A DNA stretch of 64,000 bases from contig NC_084682.1 in NCBI RefSeq assembly GCF_028389875.1, forward strand, positions 692,001 to 756,000, written 5' to 3'. The stretch is from Rhea pennata (taxonomy: Eukaryota; Chordata; Aves; Rheiformes; Rheidae). This document shows positions 48,263-59,050 of this stretch, piece after piece. The position numbers and the translations under genes were made by a program. Under the pieces are notes generated by a model. It did not search any database and had not been told where the DNA came from. It was given only the letters and a program-made list of their open reading frames with translations. The first letter of the stretch is position 1. Each line of letters begins with the position of its first letter.

Positions 48263-50093
48263 CTGTCTCACTAAGATCTGATACTTTGTTTTTCTACTAT
48301 GATAATTCCAGATTATTTTATAGAAGTTCCTAGGAATCTTATATATTGATCCAGTCTCTAGTTCTTGGACAGTATCTTCCTGCCCAGCAAAGTTGTTCTA
48401 ATGTAAAACTTCACATATATATTTCCTTCATACCAGGTATACCTCTTCTATAAATGTATATAGAAATCCATATATATTTTTATTCAACACATGCACAGAG
48501 ATACTGAGTTAGCATGAGATGGAAGAATCAATATACATATAAATACAGATTTTGTTAATATTATTTCCAGTACTAAATTCTGACCTTCAGACAAACTAGT
48601 ACCACAAGTGCCTATGTCTAAAGCCAGTTAAAATTTTCACTTCTTCGAGCACAACACACTGTTTTTCTCCTTGTTTTATAATTTTCTAAACACAAATGTA
48701 ATTGAGTCTGGTCTGCTACCAAGAGGTTTATTAAAAAGGCAAGAGATGAAACTAATGATTGCTAAAAAGTTCTAATTCCAGGTATACTGAGTTGTTTGTT
48801 ACACATTTATGGCTACTAACCAGCAGTGCTCAAATAAAGGCCTGTGGATCTGTTTACATTGCTGAAGCACTAAGATGCATCCAGGCACAAGAACTCAAAG
48901 GTTGAAACAGAAATCAATATGGAACAACTAAACACCCTACTGTGTAGCTGGAAGAGACTAAATTGATGATGAACATGTGAGTCCAATAAGCAAGCACATA
49001 ATTTAAAATGTATTAAAAGCAGAAGCTGGCTAAAACATCAATATTTAAATACCATCCCCTGTAGCGTCACCACAGATTTTGCTGGAAAAAAAGATACTCT
49101 TGAGCTTGGAGATGATGAAGACGTAAGAATTGCCTAAAGCATTTCTTTGGTCAGATGTTTGACACTGATTTAAATAAAACTGCCTCTGGCCCCAGGTATT
49201 CTCTCTCTTTTTTCTTCCCCCCCCTCCCCACCTTGGTTCATTCCAGCATAGGAGGGAGGGGATGTGGAGGAAGGAAGGGTGGCACGCTTCTTCGTTTCTA
49301 GTCTCCATGCAGGTAAAGTCAAAGCCAGGCAAACGCTTGGAATCAGTTTTCAATTTTAGCACCTTAGCAATGAAAATATACTGCTACTAGCACCCAAATG
49401 GCCACTTGCATTGCAGCCCATGGACATATTAGGCCAGTAAGAGCAAGCCTGAGTATCTCTACATATTGCTGTGTTATATTATGTGAGAATACCCTGAGGC
49501 AGGTATTGCACCAATCCAGGTGCCTGTGGCAGCAATACTCAGGTCATGAAAATAGCCAGTGGAGAGAGGCTGAATTGTCCCCTGGAACACAATTTTCTCC
49601 ATGGGATTTTAAAGGTGAGAGTTTCTTGGATGATTTCAAGTACATAAGTCACATACGAATGCAATTAAGACTGAGTAATTTAAGCAACTCCAAAAATTGC
49701 CCCCACTCTGTTCTGAGGAGGCTCTTAGGCCCTGATGATTAACAAAGTTTGCATCCCATTCAAAAACTGCTTGAGAGAATGAGTTTAAGGGTCATCCCTA
49801 AATCATTTATCATTTGATTTCCAGCATCACTTTCTACGAAATGCTTCAAAACACCAGCATAATATAATGGATAATGTGAAAGAAAAGTTTCTCCATGATT
49901 GCATCAAGAGACAGAGACTATCACTAAGATGTGTTTAGAGACAGCACAAGCCTCAACACATTGCACAACTCCCACCCTATTTTCAGGTGACATACTCGTT
50001 TCTTCTGAGACTTATTTGCAAATGACATCGTTCCACAGTTCACAGAGGATTAAGGCCTGTTTTTCCACTAACTGGAGATTTTGTTGATTCTTT
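48263..50093. other. Unannotated sequence
   Basis: No gene or dispersed repeat supported. It is AT-rich with several TATATA clusters around 48.4-48.55 kb. Confidence 0.5.
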
Positions 50094-50239
50094 CTATAGC
50101 TAGCTCAGTTGGTTAGAGCATGGTGCTAATAATGCCAAGGTCGTGGGTTCAATCTCTGTACAGGCCAGTTGTTTCCCTACTGAGCAGGGGGTTTGGACTA
50201 GATCTCCAGAGTCCCTTCCAACCTTACTGATTCTATGAT
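50094..50239 (+). mobile_element. tRNA-Ile-headed, CR1-tailed SINE
   Basis: A short retroposon of about 145 bp built from two parts. The 5' part (to about 50168) is a degenerate tRNA-Ile: TAGCTCAGTTGGTTAGAGC forms the D-arm, GGTGCTAATAATGCC carries an AAT anticodon in its loop, and GGTCGTGGGTTCAATC forms the T-arm. The 3' part, GTTTGGACTAGATCTCCAGA and onward, is a CR1 3' end finishing in one ATTCTATG unit. The last 29 bases are identical to the end of the CR1 at 11193-11221. The body is transcribed by RNA polymerase III and such elements are copied by the CR1 reverse transcriptase. From memory this is the plan of passerine TguSINE1. The mature tRNA 5' end (GGCCGG) is not preserved, so this is not a working tRNA gene. 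Confidence 0.9.
50101..50156 (+). promoter_or_regulatory. Internal pol III promoter (A and B boxes)
   Basis: The A box TAGCTCAGTTGG (50101-50112) is intact. The B box GGTTCAATCTC (50146-50156) departs from the tRNA consensus GGTTCGAATCC, so activity may be reduced. Confidence 0.6.
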
Positions 50240-50261
50240 AGCTATGTTTTAGGTACTGGAA

Positions 50262-50520
50262 AGCTGATACCATGTATCTTCTCAGTTGCTTCTTTTCCAG
50301 ACTAACAAGCTCATTTCTTTTGATCTTTCCTCTTAATCAGTAATCTTTCTTGTTGCTTTCTTCTCTGAACTCTTTCCAGTTCTTGAAATGTGATGGCCAA
50401 AATGGGATACAGCACTCCAGCTGAGGCTTAGCTACAGTCAAGTAAATCACAGTAATTACCTCCTGTGACTCGTGTAAGATTCTTGTTAATGCTTCCCAAA
50501 ATGACAGTTTCTCTCACCTA
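50262..50520 (-). mobile_element. Old CR1/L3-type LINE relic
   Basis: Plus-strand landmarks in order are TTTTCCAGACTAACAAGCTC, TTGTTGCTTTCTTCTCTGAA, CTCTTTCCAGTTCTTGAAAT, CAGCACTCCAGCTGAGGCTT, and CTTGTTAATGCTTCCCAAAA. They follow the C-terminal ORF2 region of CR1-type elements read on the minus strand, like 11.53-11.76 kb in the younger copy but from a clearly older subfamily. It begins only about 20 bp right of the SINE. Confidence 0.75.
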
Positions 50521-51689
50521 CGGGGTTCACCTTCAGCATGAACTGAAGCACCAGCCAGTTTTGTGCTTACGGTTTGCTCTTTCTTTGACTTGGAACTTGC
50601 TATGTTGCCACATTCTCAAGGATGTCACCATACTCCCAATGTGGAAAACAGTCTTCTTTCTTCCAAAATGGCACAAAGACCTCTTCCTAATGCAACCTGG
50701 AAACCCAGCAGGGCCAGAGTGGATGTGTGCAAGTGGTCAGGCAGTATGCCTCTGAAAACAGGCAGAGTGAGCTTGTGCTTTCCCAGGAAGCCTTACCCAC
50801 CAGCCTGGACTCTGTGCGAGTGCAGTTAATGTGCTCTCACCACTCCCATTAGCCACTCTAAGCACCTGGACATATCAATTCAGGCACAGCACTAATACAA
50901 ATATACAGCTCCTGCATCGGAGAGGGCTGACTGCGACTGTGGAACAGGCTGCTTTCACATGCAGCACCTAATTCAACTGGTCCTTGATGCCATGCCTTCT
51001 GGACACTACATATAACACTCACCTGTTCTCCAGGGAAGTAGGATGTCCACTCCTCTGCCTAGAAGTTATTGACAGACAGTAACAAAAGCTTTGAACCAGA
51101 TGATCCCACCAGCCTATACATCCTATCTGACTGGAGGAAGGTCATACCACATTCATTTGGACAACAAGATGCAACATCAATGTTGCTCTGCACCATCTCT
51201 CCACGCATGGTTCCAACTGCACTTGGAGCCAGCTTAAAAACTCTGGCTACCCATCACAGAATTTGAAAGGCATATGGTTGACAACTCCATGCACCAACAC
51301 AGAACAAGACAGCTCTCTTCCCCATCCACCCCTGAGACCCAGCAAACCAAATAATTTTTGGAGAACTGGCTACATGAGTAAATATATTGAGAATTTGCTC
51401 CTCATAGAAAAGTCAAGACCTCAGTTTCCAGTCTATTGATGATCTTGGGCAAAAGCACTTACACACTAAGCAATTTTGCTACCTCTAGCTAATTTGCACT
51501 TTAACTGGCTTGCTGGTAAAGCAATCCTTACATTAGCTAATCCAGAGGCCATCTGCTGAGGATAACATATTTATTACTAAGACTCTACCTATCTCTATTG
51601 TACTAAGCATGCACATGGTGAATCTTAATCATTTTAACTTAGACACTCTATTATACATATCATGAAATTTAACAAGGTATGTCCTATAT
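50521..51689. other. Unannotated sequence
   Basis: No supported gene or repeat. The frames at 50.5-50.8 kb partly overlap the end of the CR1 relic and have no recognisable product. Confidence 0.5.
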
Positions 51690-51850
51690 GGGGCTGTAAC
51701 ACTGCAGCTGTGTGGACTAATTAGATAACATTCATTATTGTTCATTCAATTTGTGTTTGCAGATGCAGAGAGCTGAGCGCTGACTGCTCGAGTCTGATTG
51801 ATTGCTCCCACTTTGCATTCATTAGGAAGGTGGCCTCAGCACAGTAGTTT
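51690..51850. promoter_or_regulatory. Candidate conserved non-coding element
   Basis: Dense motif cluster: GACTAATTAGATAACATTC (homeodomain plus GATA-like), CATTATTGTTCATTCAATTT (SOX-like), TGATTGATTG (PBX/HOX-like) and GCATTCATTAGG. No ORF or repeat. Judgement is by motif density only. Confidence 0.22.
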
Positions 51851-54349
51851 TACAACATGTGTTTGCTACCACTTAACTGGATGTGCCAGTCAAAAGCCTT
51901 GAACTGTGTCTCTTGATTAACAATATTTTGCAAATATGGTGCAGTCTGTTCTAGCAGCACAACAGGACTATTGTGGAGCCAGCATTCTTGGAGAGCACCA
52001 CTCACTGCAAAACCTTCCCCCCTTTCCACACACTGAGTGGAAAGAAATACAGTTGTGACAGTAAAGGCTGATGACAGCTAGCCAATACATCAGGTTCATA
52101 GGTGGCTGTGTCCATTGCTCATCTCCTCCAGTTGGACGTGAATTAAAGAGATAAATGGGCCTGTCAGAGAGTTTGTCAGACAAATACCAAACCCATAAAA
52201 CTAAGGCAAATACAGTTCACATTGGCCTCTGCATTTTTCCCTAATCTCTCTTTGCAACTGTAGATGGAGGTTTTTTTTGTTTTGCTTTGTACTGTTATTT
52301 TCCCCTCTCTCCTTTTCTCTGTGCCTAGCACTAGGCAGCCACTCTGTGGTGGATCAATTATTTAAGTGGCTCATGTTCTTTTCTGAGCTCATGCGAGAGG
52401 TCTAGGAGGGGAGCTTGTCTGGTGAAACCCAGCCAATACCACCTGCATTTTTCCTTCTGCTCCCCTCACACTCCTTTTCCCTGCGCTCAGGGAATCCGTG
52501 GAGCATGGTGTCAGAAACGAAAGCCCAGCAGCACCAGGCTGGTGGTCTAAAAACTGGAGAGCTCTCAGTGGAGACTGCCCTCCTGCTGAGCTGCCACCCT
52601 GGCCCACACTGCTGCCATCTGCACAGACAAGGTGCGCCCGCAGCCTCGGCCCAGCAGCCTGGCAGGCAGCGCTGCACCCCGGAGAGAGGCTCGGGAGCAA
52701 AAGCGCCTAGTGGCTTACGCATTTCCAAAGTGAGGCCTTTTTTCAGAATACACTGTAAAACAGACAGGCAATTTAAAACCTTTTAAGGAATTTTACCTTT
52801 TTCCATAGGCTGAGATTAAAATAATGCCTATCTGTAAATTATTCAAGATTAGATTACAGTTTGACCAATCCGTGGTCAAAACAGTAAAGAAATATAGAAC
52901 AAAAGGCAGCTGATATTTGTGAAAAATACATATAGCTAGGCTAATACTGTGTCCAGGTTGAAAGCAGACCAGGTAGCCAGACTGAAGCATCTGTGAAAGC
53001 CAACTCTGGTCAAAGTAGTCTACCCCACTAGCAGAACTGCCGAAGCTTTTTCGAGGTTACATCAGACTGTACACTAAAGTGCATTTATAGTGCCTTATAA
53101 TTAGTGACAATCAGTGCACAAGTCCTCCTTGTTTTTCTGCAAGGCTGTAACAGAGATGTTCCAAGGCTACCTGGATTTAAGGAATCACTGACACCATATA
53201 CTGATTCTTCACAGGAAGTTTTTACAGCGCTGCATTTAAACCAGTCTTGCAGTGCAAGGGGTGAATTTCAAAACAGCAACAATATGATGGACAAAGAACA
53301 CTGAATCTATCATTGCCCTTCCATTTTTCTTAAAAAACATTCCAGCTTCACTGACATTAAATTAGAGGATAAAAGAAAAAGATTGAGAAAAATTTTCTAG
53401 AGCCTAGGGGAGTCAAGTACCTGGCTATCTCCAGAATAATTCAACTTCTTATGTTTAGCCCAGCTCTGGAAGTCTTCCAGCAGAAGGCACAAGGAATCAT
53501 TACAGCTCTGTCCCATTAATCAGGCAAGCAACCTATGCAAATGGTTTGGCATTTTAAGGTGATGAATTTAGCAGATTGCTTAAGATATAAGCTGGGATGT
53601 ACCTGGTCTGCTTTAACTGAGCATCATTCATTGTCTCTGCTCCTCTGGCAGCAAAACAACAGAGGTGACCAGCACCCCAGGAGCTACTATCTCCTGCAGG
53701 AGATACTGAGGCTCCGTCACTTAGCACATTCCCAAGTGACAGGTGAAAACGCAGCAGCTTACAGATGTGTCTCAGCATACCCCACTTCAAAAATGACAAC
53801 TGAACCACCAGCTTCCTGAAGAGTGTTACAATTCAGCAAGTAATGGATGCTTAAAATTTACAATTTTAGAGAAGAATATATTTCCTTATATTTAAGATTT
53901 TCAGCACATTAGGGTAAGAGGGCAAAGCCCTTTGAAATAAATGGAGAATTTAACTTATCAGCAAAGGTGAACTGACTCGGGATCAGTCACATATCCTAGA
54001 CTAACCAGGAAGGCTTCCATTTTGAGACAGCTTCTGGAAGACAGATAAAAAAATGGGGGGGAGATGGGGAGAAAAAGAAAAAGAAATATGCTCAAGTAGC
54101 CCAAGTATTCTTCACTGCAATCAGCACATGGCTTAGGAGAACACGTTCTGTCTTACCCTCCTCTCTGAGGTAGTCTTCCCAAATGCCGCAGAAGAGCAAC
54201 ATAGAGACATTAAGGGGTTTAATATCCTCACCCACAAACACACACACCGGACTGGGATGCACACACTCCTATGGAGGAAAAAGGACTGTCAAGAAAAAGA
54301 GAAAACTTAATTGGTAGGGGAACTCTCTCTACAGGCACATCCCATGTGA
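51851..54349. other. Unannotated sequence
   Basis: No supported gene. Positions 52390-52730 are GC-richer and open on both strands in several frames, as expected from composition. Confidence 0.5.
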
Positions 54350-54615
54350 CATTTTACAGATGGCTTCCCAGTCAATGCAAGTGCACTTTAATGGCAAGAT
54401 CATGCCATTCATCGCTGCGCTGATTTAAGGGGAATTTTTTCATTAGACTAAGTGTTGCTATGCTGCTAACACAAGGCAACTCCACTGCCATCGTGTTATG
54501 CAGATGAACTGTCGTTTCAGCTCATTTCAGCGTAAAACACTGTCACTTTTTTTCCCTTTTGCATATGCAATACTCGCTGGATAGTTCAGGTCTATGCATA
54601 ACATTTATTTGACAG
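54350..54615. promoter_or_regulatory. Candidate conserved non-coding element
   Basis: It contains CAGATGGC (E-box), TTTTTTCATTAGAC, ATGCAGATGAAC, TTTTGCATATGCAATAC (POU-like) and TATGCATAAC in a repeat-free, ORF-free stretch. Motif-based only. Confidence 0.2.
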
Positions 54616-55487
54616 TAATCGTTCCATTTCTGTAAAGGAAATATGTTCCACTATTTCTACAGCTGATGGGTTCTGGCATAAGTTAGAAGCTGAGGCTCCA
54701 AAAGGAGGGAGAATGTTTATGGGATGAACCACAGCTGTTTGCAGTATTCCTCTGCCCCAGCAATTATTTTAATAGGAAGAATTCCTGGAGGGTTATTTGG
54801 CTTCTGCACAGTGTGGTGCTCTGCTCACAGTCTCTAGTTAGGATATTAGACAAGTAAACCTCTGAAGACACTTCTGTTCTTGTAAAGCATTTTTAAAAAA
54901 GGAAGAGGGTTCTGTTCTGCAGCCTGTTTGCACACCAAAAAAATAGTTGCTCCCATGGGTAGTACAAGAAATGGCTGAATAACTGGTGTATTTACATGAT
55001 CTACATTATAAAAATATTGTTTATTAGCTTTGTTGAACAGCCCTGAACCTCTCCAAAAGTGAGAATACTACTCAACTTGAAAGATATGTGGCAAGATTAA
55101 CACATACACATATATACCTTATCTCTAGCAATATGTGTATGTCTGACTTGCATTTTTTCTCATGCACAGCTGAACATCCACAGTCATAAAAGTGCGACCT
55201 CTTGAACCTGATCATACTGCACTGTGATTTTTGTGTATGCCTTTTTTTTTGCATTAAGTTGTGCAGCAATTTCTAGAGATAGAATCTCAAGCCAGGCTTT
55301 TTGCTGTGGTGCAAGAAGGATTCTTTGCTCCATTGCAGTCTATTAAAAATTCAGCAGCACTTTGCAAATGTGTTGCTGCTCTGCCTCAAAAATAATCAGT
55401 CAGGACAGTCTTCAGACAACACTGCTCACTAAATAAAAAAGCCAAGACCCCCTGCTGAAGGGGAAAAGCTCCCCAGAGACTAGCAAT

Positions 55488-55580
55488 ATTTTAACATGCT
55501 TTTCATCCAACAGTTTCAAAGTACTTCAGAAGCATTAATTAAGCCCCATGACACGCCTCTAAGATGGAGATGAAATGTTC
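55488..55580 (+). mobile_element. Ancient MIR/L2-type SINE fragment
   Basis: TGCTTTTCATCCAACAGTTT, CAAAGTACTTCAGAAGCATT and AATTAAGCCCCATGACACGC parallel the CTTTTCATCC, CAAAGTGCTTTACAA and ATTAATTAA(A/G)CCTCAC blocks seen in the two copies at 35.3-35.6 kb. Confidence 0.55.
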
Positions 55581-58200
55581 ACTTAGCAATGGATAGCACT
55601 GGGGACAACAGCCTCAGGAGATCACTAGGAGTGCGAGGCTTTGGATCATACGACTTCTAAAGCATTGTTTACATCCCATGCAAAAGAGAAGAAAGTTCTT
55701 AAATGCACCAGAACAAGACACTATTGCTCTCATGGCAACACAGTCACAAGAACGAGGCTGAAGCTGGTCACCAAGGATATTTCAGAGAAAGGTGGGCCTG
55801 GGAGGGTTTGCTCCCAGAGCAGGGCTGTGCTATGCTACTGCTGTTGTGCATGCCGTCCCTCTGCTGCTCCACGGTAGAGCAGATCCAGCAAACATGCTGG
55901 TTTGGCAGGCTTCCCTGTTGCTCTGCCAACTCTGAGAACACCAATATTCCCAAGCCCGCGCTGTTTTGTTCAGTACTGGCAAATGTTCGCATCCTTCAAT
56001 GAAAGCATCTTGCATAGCCATAGCGATTTGCTTTAGGTAGCTTAATGAGAAAACGAGCAGATGCCTCCCTGGATTTTTACTTTCAGATCTGCTGCCCAAG
56101 TTATTAAATATTTAAATTCCTTATAACTTTAAAATATTATACTCATTTTTATTTTTAGAAACACATATGCTTTTAATGCATAAGAAAGCTGCTAGCAGTT
56201 CTTCCCACTAACAGGTTTTTATTCACAAGTTTATGAGTATGTAATGATGGATATTCATTTGGGGGGATTTGTTTAATAAAACTGGTTAAAAACAAAATCA
56301 AAGAGCAACTGAATGAAACATTCACAGAGCACAGCATCAGCAAGACTTGAGCTACTGCCGAAAAACAGCTAGGTGAAACCTCAGTTGAACAGCCCATTCG
56401 AAAGCTGCATTTGAGAGGAGGATGGAACTTGCTTTGTCCCCAGGATCAGCTGTAAGAAGCAACTGCTGCTCTCTGGACCTCCTGATCCGCTCCAGATCAG
56501 AGCTCACGATGGTAAACCATTCGTTTTATCCACTGACTGCTGTCTGGCCCATATGAAGTTTGTTAGTGTTCACATTTCAATTAATAATAGTCTGCTTAGG
56601 ACAGACTGTCTCCATCATTTCTACTAATTAATATACTTGAGAAGTCAACCCCTACGCCCAGAAATCAAATGACTTATTACTCAAGCCGTTCTTCCATCCT
56701 CTCTAACACAGCTGAGGAACACAGACATCGTTTGTATTACAACTAACTTTGTCAGGCAGTCCACAAGCTATGCCACTAGCTGGAGTATTCATCTTCAGTG
56801 AGAACTGTTTTACTAGTTAGCAGAGAGTTTATTTTGCAAAAGTTTAGTTCATTTGCACTGTGCGCAGAAAATCTATTCTCAACTATTCAAAGAATGAAAA
56901 CCATTCCACAAATCTGGCAACACTGATGTCATGTTCTCAGGATGCTTCTGATCTTCAAAGGAAGAAAGGGTATATTGCTAGTGGGACAAATGCAATGAGA
57001 AAAACTTCAGAAAGACTTAATCTCAGAATTTAATTTTGCTGTGCAATGGAAGAAAATATATGCAAACACTCCTAAGCTTGTGATGATAAACTCCAGATTA
57101 CAGTCTGGATGTTCCTAAAAGTCGTGATTAGCACATGTGATGTTCAAACGAGCTTAAACTATCTGACAACAGTTAGACGACTTACTCTTCACAGGAAAAA
57201 CTAAGTCTTTATGATCACATTTAACACAAAAATAAAGCTAACCTCAAGTGCAAACCCATTCTTGGATAAAGCTGGATCCAGCTTTTGGCTGGGCTTCATC
57301 TCTCCAAAAATACTGGTTGGAGTGGATTTGCAAACTATATTCAAGATCAGAGCTTTACTGTTTTAGCATTCTTACGCTAAATTATTAACTGATCACTAAG
57401 TAGCATTGCTGTCCATCAGAACTAAGTCATGCTGGAAACAAGCTGGATAGCAACCAAAGTACTGTAAAGATCAGCAGGGAGACTCCTAAGTATTCAGACA
57501 TGTTATTTCTAGTTGGAAATAATGAGAATCAATGGCCTAAATGAAAGCTAAATGCCGTAATACTTCTGCAGACAAAGATGTAAGAAACCAGAGCACAAGT
57601 AAATAACATCTGTCAAATCATGTTTCAGAAAGCTGGCCAGGAAAAAAAAATAGCAAATATCCTGTTATTCACAAAGGGAAAAACAGATAACAGTTTGTTA
57701 TCACCTAATACTGTTTCTCGCATACAGAAATGAAATCTTTTATCTAGGTATTTAGACAAGAACAGAAGTTCAGTGATTTTTGTCAGCATCATTAGTCTCT
57801 CTGGAGAGAATATTAAAATGCTGCTAGTGACAGAACATCAATAACAGGGGAGATAAACTCTTCTGAAGCACTAGTTTTCTCAGCATTGTGAAATCTAACT
57901 TATGCATCATCACTATACATCAGTGAAGGAATAATGCAAACAGGCACTGTAAACACCATGTTACAAATAAAACAATACATTTCAAGTGGGATCTGTTTCT
58001 GAAGGAGATTTACATTTAGTAACAGAGATGAGGTTTCAACAGTTTCCAGTAATAACATTGCAGCCCAACAATCTCATTGCTGCTAGTCCATCTTTTTTAC
58101 AAAAAGCTCTGCAACGAACACAAAAATAAGGGCCAGATCTACAACTAGCTATAAATCTGCACAGCCCTAGGAATCCAGTAACCCAGTAATCAAAGGAAAA
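55581..58200. other. Unannotated sequence
   Basis: No supported gene or dispersed repeat. Confidence 0.5.
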
Positions 58201-58201
58201 A

Positions 58202-58211
58202 GGGGGGGGGG
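58202..58211. repeat. Poly-G tract (10 bases)
   Basis: An uninterrupted G run. Confidence 0.85.
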
Positions 58212-58904
58212 AAGAGGAGTAAATAGGAAAAGTTTGTAAGAGACCACCATGCATGCTTTATAGTAATAACTGACACTTTTCTATGTAATTTAGTTACTAT
58301 GAATAGTTATATGCAAACTCACCTTTACTTGAGCTGAATGCAATACCATATGAAAAGGTAATTTTCTCTGCATTTCCAATACAGGCTTGAATTTGATCTG
58401 TAAGCTGAATGCCCCAATCATTTGGACCCTGTGAATATTTAATTCCTACATAACTGCTTCAGTGGCAAGCAAATTTTTCTTACTGCTTTTCCTTCACCCT
58501 GTAATGAGGTTAAAGCAAAAGGACCTCCTAGATCACTGAGTCTTTATTCCTGCAAGCAGAGGACAGCTTCCTTGCAGGATAATATAGGTGCATTTTTGGC
58601 TAACAAGGACTATGTAAAAGATTGAGCAACTCTTCTTTTTGTCTGCTGCCCCATGTGTTTATTTTATCTAGGTCATTACTAGATCTGGAAAAACACTGCA
58701 AACAATTACGCACAAATGTTCCTTTGCATTTTTTAGTCTCAACCATTTTCTCACTCCTTTTATGTTCATTTCATGTGACTTTATTCTAACAGATCTGTTT
58801 ACTATCAGAATGTTCACTGAAGCAGCAAATTGTACATGATCATTGGAGATTACTCACTGAGAATAAAGTGATAAATTATTAATTTTCATTATTAGCATTG
58901 TTGT

Positions 58905-59008
58905 CCTATCACCTACAGCCCTCACTGAAACCCAGACCCTACTGCATTAGGTACTGTATAAGCAAAGAGGAAGAGAGAGCTCTTTCTCCCAAAGGGCTTT
59001 CAGCCTAA
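58905..59008 (+). mobile_element. Ancient MIR/L2-type repeat fragment
   Basis: CCCTACTGCATTAGGTACTG, TATAAGCAAAGAGGAAGAGA and CTCCCAAAGGGCTTTCAGCC, followed by TAAAT, follow the widely shared CTAGGCACTGTACAAACAC, AAGAGACAGTCCCTGCCC, AGAGCTTACAATCTAAA plan of this repeat class. Diverged fragment. Confidence 0.55.
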
Positions 59009-59017
59009 ATACATGGC

Positions 59018-59035
59018 GGGGGGGGGGGGGGGGGG
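59018..59035. repeat. Poly-G tract (18 bases)
   Basis: An uninterrupted G run, followed by more purines to about 59050. It lies immediately after the ancient repeat fragment. Confidence 0.9.
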
Positions 59036-59050
59036 AAGGAGGGGAGAGAA

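Noticed and set aside
50098..50168. Functional tRNA-Ile gene
   Set aside because: The 5' acceptor half is not preserved, the B box is off consensus, and the sequence runs straight into a CR1 3' end, so it is the head of a SINE.
52389..52786. Overlapping 100-120 codon frames on both strands
   Set aside because: GC-driven shadow frames without recognisable domains or splice signals.
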